NCBI GenBank assembly: GCA_002712055.1
Contig: PARV01000050.1
Coordinates: forward strand, 1 to 37,792
Reading direction: 5' to 3'
DNA: 37,792 bases
DNA from: Gammaproteobacteria bacterium
GTDB taxonomy: Bacteria > Pseudomonadota > Gammaproteobacteria > Pseudomonadales > Pseudohongiellaceae
Positions 27,188 through 35,433 of this stretch are shown piece by piece; position 1 is the first letter of the stretch, and each line of letters opens with the position of its first letter. Both the position numbers and the translations under genes were made by a program. Under the pieces are notes generated by a model. It searched no databases. It saw nothing but the letters and a program-made list of their open reading frames with translations, and was not told the origin of the DNA.

Positions 27188-28138
27188 CTATTGCTCTCGT
27201 TTGCCCATTAGCCCTGTTGGTCTAAAAATTAAAACAAGGACTAACAGCAAGAAGGGTAGTATCGGTGCTACCTGGGGTAAAGTCAGAGTCCAGAGATCAG
27301 TCAGGGGATGATTGCGGTCGAATTCTAGTCCTAGCACATTCAATAGATCTTGGACTCCAACATCTGAGGCGATTGCATAGGACTGCAACAGCCCGATCAG
27401 CAGAGAGGCTATAAATGCTCCGACCAAAGAACCGAGCCCGCCAATAACGACTATGACGAAGACAATACTCCCAAGTACGACAGCCATCCCCGGGAAGGTG
27501 GTTAATATCGGTCCGGCAATAACTCCTGCTATACCAGCCAGTGCGGTCCCTACTCCAAAAACGCCCATAAAAATAAATGGTACATTGTGCCCAAGATTAG
27601 CGACTGTATGAGGATGAGTGATAGCGGCTTGGATAATGATACCTACCCGACTGCGTGTAAGGAGGTAATACAGTCCGATAAAAATTGAGATTGAGATTCC
27701 GATCATGAAGCCCCGGTAAGCAGGAAATTCCTGACCAAACAATGTGAAGAGTGGAAAGTCGAGAAGGTCTGGGGATTGGTAGTTCTTGGTGTCAGGCCCC
27801 CAAAAGAACTGCACGGCTTCTTCGATCAGGAATGCCATACCGAAAGTAAACACCAACTCAGCCACGTGGCCAGATTGGTGCACCCGCCGTAATCCGTATC
27901 GTTCCACCAGAGCGCCTAGGACTCCAACGATCAGTGGTGCAAAAATTAATCCAGCCCAGAATCCTAGGTAGAGGCTGATTGAATAGGCGAAGTAAGCGCC
28001 GAGCATATAGAAGCTTGCATGCGCAAAGTTTAAAACACCCATCATGCTAAAGATCAGCGTTAGACCGCTAGCCAACATAAATAATAGAAGTCCAGTTACT
28101 AGGCCATTAAGGGTGGCAAAGATGAAGACTTCCAGCAT
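27188..28138 (-). CDS. livH: ABC transporter permease, LivH type
   Basis: A 316-residue permease with about eight membrane segments. LivH hallmarks are the N-terminal LNGLVTGLLLFMLASGLTLIFSMMGVLNFAHASFYMLGAYF, the YGLRRVH loop, and the VIVVIGGLGSLVGAFIASLLIGL segment. It forms the channel with LivM. It sits 41 bases after the binding-protein gene in a single minus-strand operon; the ribosome site is weak. Confidence 0.93.
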   Translation of the reverse strand: MLEVFIFATLNGLVTGLLLFMLASGLTLIFSMMGVLNFAHASFYMLGAYFAYSISLYLGFWAGLIFAPLIVGVLGALVERYGLRRVHQSGHVAELVFTFGMAFLIEEAVQFFWGPDTKNYQSPDLLDFPLFTLFGQEFPAYRGFMIGISISIFIGLYYLLTRSRVGIIIQAAITHPHTVANLGHNVPFIFMGVFGVGTALAGIAGVIAGPILTTFPGMAVVLGSIVFVIVVIGGLGSLVGAFIASLLIGLLQSYAIASDVGVQDLLNVLGLEFDRNHPLTDLWTLTLPQVAPILPFLLLVLVLIFRPTGLMGKREQ

Positions 28139-28179
28139 TATTTAGTTTTCGCCTGCTCTGTTACTTCTTGAAGACTGGT

Positions 28180-29445
28180 TTAACGACTTGGGCGTCTCAT
28201 GCGACAGGATGTAGGTACAATGGTTTCTTCTGTTGGTACGTGGTATTCGCTGAACAATCCAAACCCCGAATTGTCTGCGTCAAATTCAATACCTTCATCC
28301 GTATGCACTGAGATGTGCAGTGACTGGAAAATCTGATGATCTTCCCCGCGCATCCAGATTTCTTCTCCACTTAAGGTGGTGAACCGCATATCTTCTAGCG
28401 CTAAAGCAATGTCGTAAGGATCAGTACTCTGTGTTTCTTCCATGGCTAATACGATCATGGAAAGCGCATTAGTGATGCGTGGTTGTGTTACATCGTTGTT
28501 CGGATTGGCTGCCTTGAAAGCGCGGATAAATTCTTTGCGCTGTTCAGTAGGTATAGGGTTGGATGTTTCATTGTGAATAAGACGAATCATATTTTTACCA
28601 TCGGCTCCCAGTGTTGCAGTAATGCCATCGTAGGCGGCATAGAAAGTAAAAATTGGTATGTCTAAGCCATTATCTATAATAGAGCGAGCCAGAGACACCA
28701 TATCCGCACCCCAGTTACCAGTGATCACTGCGTCGGCTCCAGAAGAGACTATCTTAGTAACATAGGGTGTAAAATCTTTTACCTGCCCAATGGGATGTAA
28801 CTCGTTACCGACGATTTCAATATCCGGACGTTTTTCTTTAAGTAGTGCTATTGAAGTATCTGATAATATCTGTCCAAATGAGTAATTTTGACCAATGATA
28901 TACACGCTTTTGATATCTGGATTACTAGCAATATAGTCAGTCAATACATTTAGTTTCATTACTTCGTGCGCGTCGAATCGAAAATGCCAAAAGCTGCAGT
29001 TTTCTTCAGTAAGAATTGGATCAACCGCGGAATAGTTTATTTGCAAAATTTCCTGCCCAGGATTTCGGCGATTGTGACGAGTGACAGCCGAGTTCAGCGC
29101 ATTGGCGACCGCTGAACCGTTGCCCTGAAAAATGATACGTATTCCTTCGCTCACAGCACGGCGGAACTGAATTTGTGTTTCAGTAGGACTGTTTTGGTTA
29201 TCAAGTGGCACGATTTCAATCGTGCGGCCATCCAAAATTCCACCATGAGAGTTAAATAGATAATCTGCCGCAAATTCGAGTTGTTTTAAGCCGCTGGTTC
29301 CTACTGAAGCAAAAGCTCCAGAGAGAGGATCCATGAAAGCGATACGGATGGGCTCTTGGGTACGAGCGGTACTGCTTAGGCTAATTATACTAATTAGCAG
29401 TAGAGTTCTTAATTTCAGAGCATTTTGAATGAATCTAGTAGGCAT
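28180..29445 (-). CDS. Periplasmic substrate-binding protein of the HAAT importer
   Basis: A 421-residue binding protein (Peripla_BP_6 family). The frame opens at a TTG at 29469, but the ATG at 29445 follows AGAAGA and begins MPTRFIQNALKLRTLLLISIISLSSTART, a plausible signal peptide; it is preferred. The mature protein has PIRIAFMDPLSGAFASVGTSGLKQLEFA, the standard ligand-lobe opening, then ADAVITGNWGADMVSLARSI in the second lobe. The family binds branched-chain amino acids, amides, urea or aromatic acids, so the ligand here is unknown. It is the first gene of the transporter operon, consistent with a need for excess binding protein. Confidence 0.9.
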   Translation of the reverse strand: MPTRFIQNALKLRTLLLISIISLSSTARTQEPIRIAFMDPLSGAFASVGTSGLKQLEFAADYLFNSHGGILDGRTIEIVPLDNQNSPTETQIQFRRAVSEGIRIIFQGNGSAVANALNSAVTRHNRRNPGQEILQINYSAVDPILTEENCSFWHFRFDAHEVMKLNVLTDYIASNPDIKSVYIIGQNYSFGQILSDTSIALLKEKRPDIEIVGNELHPIGQVKDFTPYVTKIVSSGADAVITGNWGADMVSLARSIIDNGLDIPIFTFYAAYDGITATLGADGKNMIRLIHNETSNPIPTEQRKEFIRAFKAANPNNDVTQPRITNALSMIVLAMEETQSTDPYDIALALEDMRFTTLSGEEIWMRGEDHQIFQSLHISVHTDEGIEFDADNSGFGLFSEYHVPTEETIVPTSCRMRRPSR

Positions 29446-29656
29446 ATTCTGTCTTCTTTTTATGAACAAAATTCTGCAGTTAGTCCCTGTGTTCGGGCAA
29501 CCTCGACATTAACCTAGACTGCTAGCTGAAGCAAGAAGTCCCGAATTAAGCCAGGAGTTAGCTGACTATGATGATTTTATTAACTTTTTATAAATTACAA
29601 TTCTGTTTAGTGAAAGTTGAGATTCAGGTAGGATTGGTATTCAGCTCAAATTTCTT

Positions 29657-30082
29657 ATGAGTTATCAAGTGGGAAAAATAACTGTCTCTGAATCTGAGAT
29701 AAAATTTACCGCAATTCGAGCCAGTGGCCCCGGTGGGCAACACGTAAATAAAGTATCGACTGCAGTTCAGCTGTTTTTTGATGTTGTAAATTCGTCTTTG
29801 CCCGAGGAATTGAAAAAAAAATTACTGAACTACCCGGACAAGCGCATAGCTAAAGACGGAACAATTACTCTTAAGGCTCAACGTTATAGAAGCCAGGAAA
29901 GAAATAAGCAAGAATCCATCAAGCGACTGGAACAGCTATTGACGAAGGTAGCTATACATAGGAAAAAACGGATTGCGACTAAACCAACGACGACAGCAAA
30001 AGAAAAAAGGCTAAAAGAAAAAAAACAAATAGGCGAAAAAAAGAAACGCAGGTCATCAGTTCGGTCATCAAACCCTGAATAA
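29657..30082 (+). CDS. arfB: Alternative ribosome-rescue factor ArfB
   Basis: A 141-residue release-factor-like protein. The peptidyl-tRNA hydrolysis motif GGQ is at residues 26-28 (ASGPGGQHVNK), followed by the class-I release-factor fold, including KAQRYRSQERNKQ. The C-terminal third is strongly basic (Lys/Arg runs) and unstructured, which is how ArfB (YaeJ) enters the empty mRNA channel of stalled ribosomes. The length fits ArfB and excludes full release factors. It is divergent from the transporter operon and followed 22 bases later by the VOC gene. Confidence 0.95.
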   Translation: MSYQVGKITVSESEIKFTAIRASGPGGQHVNKVSTAVQLFFDVVNSSLPEELKKKLLNYPDKRIAKDGTITLKAQRYRSQERNKQESIKRLEQLLTKVAIHRKKRIATKPTTTAKEKRLKEKKQIGEKKKRRSSVRSSNPE

Positions 30083-30104
30083 AGTAACACTTTGGGAATA
30101 GCTT

Positions 30105-30488
30105 ATGGCTATCAATAGAATTACACATGTCACGGTTTTTGTTGAAGATCAGCAAAAAGCCCTTGACTGGTACATTGATAAACTTGGCTTCGAAGTGGTA
30201 ATGGATAACAGCGACGTGGTCCCAAATCTCAGGTGGTTAACAGTTTCGCCCGCTGGCAATCCCGATACGCAAGTTGTTCTTTATAAGGCGCATAGTGCTG
30301 AAGAGAAATCGAGAGTGGGGACTAATTTGATGACTGTACTACGTACAGACGATTGTGAAGCTGAGGCGAAATTGTTGAGAGCAAAAGGTGTAGAAATAGT
30401 TGATCCACCTTCTACTGTTCCCTGGGGTATTTCCTGTATTATTAAAGACCTATACGGTAATCCTTATGATTTGGTTGGTCCTCAATAG
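30105..30488 (+). CDS. VOC superfamily (glyoxalase-like) protein
   Basis: A 127-residue single VOC domain with two beta-alpha-beta-beta-beta modules. The first runs RITHVTVFVEDQQKALDWYIDKLGFEVVMD, with a possible metal-binding His; the second runs MTVLRTDDCEAEAKLLRAKGVEIVDPPSTVPWGISCIIKDLYGNPYDLVGP. Members include glyoxalase I, dioxygenases, epimerases and resistance proteins; none can be chosen here. It starts 22 bases after arfB and may share its transcript. Confidence 0.88.
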   Translation: MAINRITHVTVFVEDQQKALDWYIDKLGFEVVMDNSDVVPNLRWLTVSPAGNPDTQVVLYKAHSAEEKSRVGTNLMTVLRTDDCEAEAKLLRAKGVEIVDPPSTVPWGISCIIKDLYGNPYDLVGPQ

Positions 30489-30555
30489 TGCCAGAATTCA
30501 AGTACGTATTCAGCATAGTTTTGGGACTGTTTACTGTCGAATTTAAAGGCAAGAT

Positions 30556-31086
30556 ATGATTGACTGTAAAGCTATGCTTGGGTTCTTGTTGGTAATTTCG
30601 ACCTTATTGCCTGCTACGGGAAGAACACAATCTGATTTGACCGGAGCAGAAACAAGTTTTCTTTATATCGCAAGTACCTTGCAATCGTTTCGAAATACGG
30701 GGCGGCTTGCCAATAATCCTGGAATAGATGGCGCAGATCTCGAAGCGTTTCTAGATTTATTAGAAACCTACTACCAAGAGTTTACTAATAATTTCGGTAG
30801 CAATAGTGCTATGTGTCAATTTTATATGGATCCAGAAAATGGAAGAATGGAGATCGAAGAAAAAGCTAGATTGAGTTTCAGTTTCCTACCGGAGCTGGAA
30901 GACAGAGTTAATTATTACCTCGTTGTAGACAGAGAGTTTCAAGAGAACCTGGAAACCGAGTTTGGTAGTATTTTGCAAGCAAACGTGAATCAACAAAAGT
31001 TGTCCTCGAGGAGCAACCAACGGCTGCCCTCATCGGAATTCGACGAAGCAGCCGTAATCAACTTTCTCGATTCGGCATGTATATAA
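30556..31086 (+). CDS. Exported protein of unknown function
   Basis: I do not recognise this 176-residue protein. It begins with a short signal peptide (about residues 1-24, ending ATGRTQ), and the mature part is acidic and mostly helical. Two cysteines (in NSAMCQFY and at the second-last position in SACI) could pair in the periplasm. It has a good AAGG ribosome region and is followed by a convergent thiolase gene 38 bases away. It may be lineage-specific. Confidence 0.6.
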   Translation: MIDCKAMLGFLLVISTLLPATGRTQSDLTGAETSFLYIASTLQSFRNTGRLANNPGIDGADLEAFLDLLETYYQEFTNNFGSNSAMCQFYMDPENGRMEIEEKARLSFSFLPELEDRVNYYLVVDREFQENLETEFGSILQANVNQQKLSSRSNQRLPSSEFDEAAVINFLDSACI

Positions 31087-31124
31087 ATCAGGCTTGAGTC
31101 AGATATGAAAAAGGTGAAAGGTTT

Positions 31125-32309
31125 TTAGTAGACTTCAAATAACCCGGCCGCTCCCATGCCTCCCCCCACACACATAGTGCAGATAACATATTTGGCACCA
31201 CGACGTTTACCTTCGATAAGCGCATGACCAACCAGACGAGCTCCACTCATGCCGTACGGGTGTCCGATGGAGATAGCGCCGCCATTAACATTGAGTAGTT
31301 CATTGGGAATGTTCAGTTTGTCTCGACAGTAAACCACCTGAACGGCAAATGCTTCGTTTAATTCCCAAAGACCAATATCGTCCATAGAAAGATTGAAGCG
31401 CTCCAGCAACTTAGGGACCGCGTAGATTGGTCCTATCCCCATTTCGTCAGGGTCCAGGCCAGCCACCGATATGCCACGATAGGCCCCAAGTGGTTCCACA
31501 CCTTTCTGTTCTGCAAGTTTGCTATCCATCAAGACCGAAGCAGACGCGCCGTCGGATAGTTGGCTGGCGTTACCAGCAGTAATCACGCCATCATCAAAGA
31601 CTGTTCTTAGGCCCGATAGCCCTTCCAGAGTTGTTGTGGGGCGGTTTCCTTCATCTTTTTCCAAGGTAATATCGTGGGTACTTTGTTGCTTTGTTTCCTT
31701 ATCCATGAATATCATTTTTGTAGCTAGAGGAGCAATTTCGTCATTAAACTTTCCAGCTTCTTGTGCTGCAGCTGTGCGTTGCTGGCTCTGAAGCGCGAAC
31801 TCGTCCTGCAGTTCCCGAGATATGTTGTAGCGATCGGCTACAGTTTCTGCTGTTTCCAGCATTGACATATAAGCATGTTCTGACTTGGCGACGACATTAG
31901 GGTCATGAGCTCGATAACCGTTGCGGTGTTCATTCTGTACTAGGCTTATCGATTCTAGCCCCCCACCTACCACGATAGGTATGTTGTCACACACAATCTG
32001 CTTGGCAGCGGTAGCAATAGCCATCATGCCCGATGAGCATTGACGATCTATACTCATACCTGAAACGGAATTTGGAAGACCGGCGGCTATGGTTGAGGTA
32101 CGGCCAATATTGCTTCCAGACGATCCTTGCTGCATAGCACAGCCCATGATTACATCATCCACCTCGCCCGGCTCGATTCCGGCTCTCTTCACGGCTTGCG
32201 CAATTACATGGCCACCTAGTGTGGGAGCATCCGTGTCGTTAAAGGCTCCGCGATACGCTTTGCCTATTGGTGTTCGGGCGGTGGATACGATTACTGCTTC
32301 TCTAGTCAT
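31125..32309 (-). CDS. Acetyl-CoA acyltransferase (thiolase)
   Basis: A 394-residue thiolase that cleaves 3-oxoacyl-CoA with CoA, or condenses two acyl-CoAs. The acylated Cys is Cys91 (DRQCSSG). The NEAFA segment, His350 ([10 protein letters not shown]) and Cys380 ([11 protein letters not shown]) complete the active site. It is the expected last enzyme of beta-oxidation, but it lies over 12 kb from the hydratase/dehydrogenase gene. Here it is the last gene of the selenoprotein operon, starting 30 bases after the UGSC stop, with a GGAG ribosome site. The context therefore suggests that its substrate comes from that operon, a hypothesis only. Confidence 0.93.
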   Translation of the reverse strand: MTREAVIVSTARTPIGKAYRGAFNDTDAPTLGGHVIAQAVKRAGIEPGEVDDVIMGCAMQQGSSGSNIGRTSTIAAGLPNSVSGMSIDRQCSSGMMAIATAAKQIVCDNIPIVVGGGLESISLVQNEHRNGYRAHDPNVVAKSEHAYMSMLETAETVADRYNISRELQDEFALQSQQRTAAAQEAGKFNDEIAPLATKMIFMDKETKQQSTHDITLEKDEGNRPTTTLEGLSGLRTVFDDGVITAGNASQLSDGASASVLMDSKLAEQKGVEPLGAYRGISVAGLDPDEMGIGPIYAVPKLLERFNLSMDDIGLWELNEAFAVQVVYCRDKLNIPNELLNVNGGAISIGHPYGMSGARLVGHALIEGKRRGAKYVICTMCVGGGMGAAGLFEVY

Positions 32310-32339
32310 TACTATCTCCGATTTATTCTTTAGGCTGCT

Positions 32340-32858
32340 CTATTTCTTAACAATAAGTGCGGTTATTTTCTCGATTGCTTCATGCGCTAATTCTACCATC
32401 TCAACGTCTGTGCGATCTTGGATGGGATGAGGGATAAAAGCTCTAGCGACGTTTATGCCGAGAGATTTACCCTGAGCATTAGCTGCCTCTTCAAACTCAC
32501 AAGAAGCTACGAATCCTGAAGGGGTGCCGCGGCTTTCCAAGTCCATGATGTCATGCAAACTGCACGAGGTACATGAACCTCAGTCGGCTAACCCTTCAAT
32601 AACAGCATCGCACTCTGAGCTGATTTTCTGACTAAGTTGTCTCGGCGCGATGCGGGCAAAGGTCGGTTTCATGTAACGATTTACCCTAGCTCCTTTGCCA
32701 AGCAAAAGGGTTTCAATCTCATCAAGAAACTCCTTCCCCCTGGGTTTGGAAATGTCTAGAAGTCCGATAGTTGCTCCTTCCAAGCTTTGTAGACGGGGAA
32801 CTAATTGTCGCTCGGTGGGTGCTAGCTCCGCAGTTGGGTCCAGCAGGAATTCACTCAT
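32340..32858 (-). CDS. UGSC-family selenoprotein with an in-frame UGA for selenocysteine
   Basis: One 172-residue protein that a plain ORF search breaks in two. From the ATG at 32858 (AGGAG 6 bases upstream) 92 residues are read to a TGA (complement of 32580-32582). The same frame then continues for 79 codons to TAA. The residues around the TGA are EGLAD-U-GSCTSCSLHD, so the UGA at position 93 falls on the Sec of the UGSC family signature. With Cys96 and Cys99 it makes U-x-x-C-x-x-C. A bacterial SECIS-like hairpin follows directly. The N-terminal part includes ATIGLLDISKPRGKEFLDEIE, which looks like a Rossmann-like alpha/beta unit. The family was reported from ocean metagenomes; its reaction is not established as far as I know. 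The Sec/Cys triad implies redox or nucleophilic catalysis. selA, selB, selC and selD are not in the window. Confidence 0.92.
32541..32578 (-). promoter_or_regulatory. Bacterial SECIS element in the UGSC coding sequence
   Basis: Reading the minus strand, a two-part stem-loop begins two bases after the UGA. The lower stem is GTTCATG (32572-32578) with CATGGAC (32541-32547), and the upper stem is TCGTGCA (32561-32567) with TGCATGA (32551-32557), one G-U pair. They are separated by a 4/3-base internal loop and capped by the 3-base loop GTT (32558-32560). The apical loop lies 19 bases after the UGA and starts with G. This fits what I recall of the bacterial SECIS model (loop about 16-37 bases after UGA, G among its first two bases). 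SelB would bind it to deliver Sec-tRNA. Confidence 0.78.
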
Positions 32859-32870
32859 CTTGATCTCCTC

Positions 32871-34313
32871 TCAGTTAATTTGTTGCGAAACCAGTTGACT
32901 GCCTTTGTCTCCAGAGGCTAGCCAGCCGCTTATTATGGCTGAAAACATACCCGCTTTTCCGCCAGCACCGACTATGTGTAATCCGTCGTCTCTGAACTTG
33001 TTGAGTAGCATGTCTTTGAATTTTTCAGGCATGCCTTCAGCGATACCGCCCTTACCGCGAATGATATCAGCCCCAGGTGTTATTAGTTCGTCATATAGCG
33101 CTTTTTTCAAATCGGCTTTGGTCCAGTTATCCTGCCTCAGGACTCGACGGTGCTCTGGGCTAATTACGATCATAGCATCAGCCATTCCGAATGATCGTGT
33201 ATTAGCTACACTACGCAGGCTATTACCCAAGTTTTTGACTAACGATTCCGGTTGACGTGATAGCTGATCTACGAAGGGTTGTACTCCGCTGCCAGCAAAT
33301 AGATTAATCACTGAATCTTCCCTATTGTAACCACGATCCATGGCTAGCGACGGCCACTCTGTATCTGATTCATCTTCGGAGAAACAAAACGTATATTTGC
33401 CTGGAGTTCCCAGAGTGGCTCGATCAATCCCGCCTGGCAATCCCCCACCTACATTGCGGATGATAAGTTGCAGTGCCCGTCCGATTGTTGCGTTTGCCCG
33501 GTTACCTTGTCCAAGAGCGTTAACTCCTGAATTCATTCCGATTTGTTGGGTAATAGGCCCATTAACGATCATTACGGGAGCAGAGAAATACGTCGTACAC
33601 AGCAGGCCATGCATGCAAAATTCATCTTGTAGAGCTGCCTTTAAGGCGGCGATAACTACTTGCAGATGATCTGGCTTGCATCCTGCCATGACAGCATTTA
33701 TGGCGATTTTCTCTACTGTGCAGGGCTTATTATCCGGTGGCACAGAACCAATTATTTCATCGGCAGATAGGTCTGTGCCGGACAGCATGCGCGTTACTCT
33801 CAGCAGTGTAGGTGGAACTACGGGCAGGCCGTCGCTCCAGCCACGTTCAAAACACGCTTCCATTATGTCTTCAGATTCTGCTAGTTCGATCTTCCTAGCC
33901 CGCAGACGATCTGTATCGAAACGGAGCGTCAGAATTTCATTCATCCCAGGATCTTGAGTCTTTGAGCCACAACCCGGTTTGGAATCCACGAGATTGGCAC
34001 CGAGATTTTCGATGCCGGTCAATTCTTGCCACTCACTTTTGTTCCAACCGAATATGCGCGCTTGGTTATCCAAACCATTATCTGAACGAATGAGTGTAGG
34101 AACTATCTCTATGTTCTGTTTGTAGGAGAATTCGAGGGAGGAGTCATCTATTTTAGTAATGACATTTTCCGGAAACGAAGGATCATCTTGGACGTAAATG
34201 GCCAGAGAATCATTAAAGGTTTCTGAAAGTTGCTTGATGACAGGCTCAATTAACGCGCAGGTCGGGCAGTCTTTTTTCACGACAAGCGAATAGTAATGTT
34301 CTTGTTGTTTCAA
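32871..34313 (-). CDS. Thioredoxin-like domain fused to a large UGSC-partner domain
   Basis: A 480-residue protein. Residues of about 1-110 form a thioredoxin-like domain with a CPTC active site (Cys16, Cys19) and a cis-Pro motif (EIVPTLI). The remaining 360 or so residues form a conserved domain of unknown function, with FERGWSDGLPVVPPT, VEKIAINAVMAGCKPDHL, a GQGNRANATIGRALQL segment, and GKAGMFSAIISGW near the end. I recall similar large proteins beside or fused to UGSC selenoproteins, but cannot verify this here. It starts at a TTG with GAGGTT upstream. Its stop is 12 bases from the UGSC start, so the two are co-translated and probably form one system in which the CPTC domain reduces the selenoprotein (inference). 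Confidence 0.82.
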   Translation of the reverse strand: MKQQEHYYSLVVKKDCPTCALIEPVIKQLSETFNDSLAIYVQDDPSFPENVITKIDDSSLEFSYKQNIEIVPTLIRSDNGLDNQARIFGWNKSEWQELTGIENLGANLVDSKPGCGSKTQDPGMNEILTLRFDTDRLRARKIELAESEDIMEACFERGWSDGLPVVPPTLLRVTRMLSGTDLSADEIIGSVPPDNKPCTVEKIAINAVMAGCKPDHLQVVIAALKAALQDEFCMHGLLCTTYFSAPVMIVNGPITQQIGMNSGVNALGQGNRANATIGRALQLIIRNVGGGLPGGIDRATLGTPGKYTFCFSEDESDTEWPSLAMDRGYNREDSVINLFAGSGVQPFVDQLSRQPESLVKNLGNSLRSVANTRSFGMADAMIVISPEHRRVLRQDNWTKADLKKALYDELITPGADIIRGKGGIAEGMPEKFKDMLLNKFRDDGLHIVGAGGKAGMFSAIISGWLASGDKGSQLVSQQIN

Positions 34314-34342
34314 AGTTTTAACCTCAATAAATGTGGTTTCGG

Positions 34343-34687
34343 CTAATAAATAAAACTTAGAGTACTAATACCAACTAAGATATTAACTATCATAAACACC
34401 GACGAAGTTCTAGACATCACTTTCCAGAGTTGAGGCCCATTATAGGCGGCCCGGATACCTATGATTAGAGTCACAGTATAAGCTAGCAGCGCGGCTATCA
34501 TTACGAGATAGGCCAGCCATTGGTCATTATCAACGGCTCGGCTGCCCATTACGAAGAACAGGCCACTGCCAAGAAAATAGAGAGCCCAGTAGGTGATAGC
34601 AAGGCCATATTCGCCAGCTAACAGTTTGGCCATAAATGAGCGCTCATCAAACGATTTGTTTTCTGGCGGTTGGTCCAGTTGGTTCAT
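34343..34687 (-). CDS. Small inner-membrane protein, first gene of the selenoprotein operon
   Basis: An unrecognised 114-residue protein with a soluble N-terminus (MNQLDQPPENKSFDERSFM) and three predicted membrane helices: about residues 30-47, 57-77, and 92-112. The frame opens at 34756, but the ATG at 34687 is preferred because the extra 23 residues look like non-coding translation. The ribosome site is weak (GAGAT). It ends 29 bases before the thioredoxin-fusion gene and is most simply read as the first gene of that operon. A role in anchoring or transport for the system would be a guess. Confidence 0.65.
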   Translation of the reverse strand: MNQLDQPPENKSFDERSFMAKLLAGEYGLAITYWALYFLGSGLFFVMGSRAVDNDQWLAYLVMIAALLAYTVTLIIGIRAAYNGPQLWKVMSRTSSVFMIVNILVGISTLSFIY

Positions 34688-34906
34688 AGATTCAGATCTC
34701 AATAATCCAAGTGTATCGCACACTGGTTGCCGAGAAAACGATCGGCGAACAAGCAATAATTGTTTGCTTTTAGCAAGAGTTACAAAAATATTTTGTATTC
34801 GCTATTTTTATTTGTCTACTTCGAATTTCACGTTGCAGGGTAAATTTACTTACCGATGTAATTGCACTAATCTGGGGTTCAAAGCATAACAAAAGGGGGC
34901 GCTCTC

Positions 34907-35359
34907 ATGTCTGCCGATCTTATCCTGTCACTCTGTAATATTATTGTTTTGCCCGGTTGGTTGTTGCTGGCATTCCTTCCCAGATGGAAATGGACCCTTG
35001 GTATTGTTTGTACTGGAGTAATACCGTTTATCCTAGGTCTTGTTTATGTTGGATTATTTATTTCGCAATTTGGCAGTACGCCGGAAGGAGGCGGATTCGG
35101 TTCCCTCAATGGCATCGCCACTCTGTTCTCAAACCCCTATGTGTTGGCGGCAGGTTGGATTCATTATCTTGCGTTTGATCTTTTTGTCGGGTCATGGGAA
35201 GTTTTTGATTCTCAGAAAGTTGGCGTCTCACACTGGTTAGTCCTTCCTTGTTTGATACTAACCCTAATGCTAGGTCCAACTGGTCTTGCACTGTATCTCA
35301 TAATTCGGGCAATAGTGACTCGTAAACCGGAAATTTTCGAATCACAGACGGCCTATTAA
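34907..35359 (+). CDS. ABA4-like family membrane protein
   Basis: A 150-residue protein with four membrane segments. The characteristic block is SNPYVLAAGWIHYLAFDLFVGSWEVFDSQK, then GVSHWLVLPCLILTLMLGPTGLALYLIIR, which defines the ABA4-like (DUF4281) family. ABA4 is needed for neoxanthin synthesis in plants; bacterial homologues have no assigned function, though many occur with carotenoid or rhodopsin genes. No carotenoid gene is seen in this window. It has a strong AAGGGGG ribosome site 8 bases before the ATG and stands alone. Confidence 0.85.
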   Translation: MSADLILSLCNIIVLPGWLLLAFLPRWKWTLGIVCTGVIPFILGLVYVGLFISQFGSTPEGGGFGSLNGIATLFSNPYVLAAGWIHYLAFDLFVGSWEVFDSQKVGVSHWLVLPCLILTLMLGPTGLALYLIIRAIVTRKPEIFESQTAY

Positions 35360-35433
35360 CAAGTCTGAGTTATACGGAAAGTTAGCCTATGCTTAAATAG
35401 CCTGAAGGGGAGGCCTGACATTCGGACCAAATA

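Noticed and set aside
32340-32858. Two separate small genes, or a pseudogene broken by a stop
   Set aside because: Both pieces are in one frame, only the first has a ribosome site, and the UGA falls exactly on the Sec of a known UGSC signature followed by a SECIS-like hairpin.
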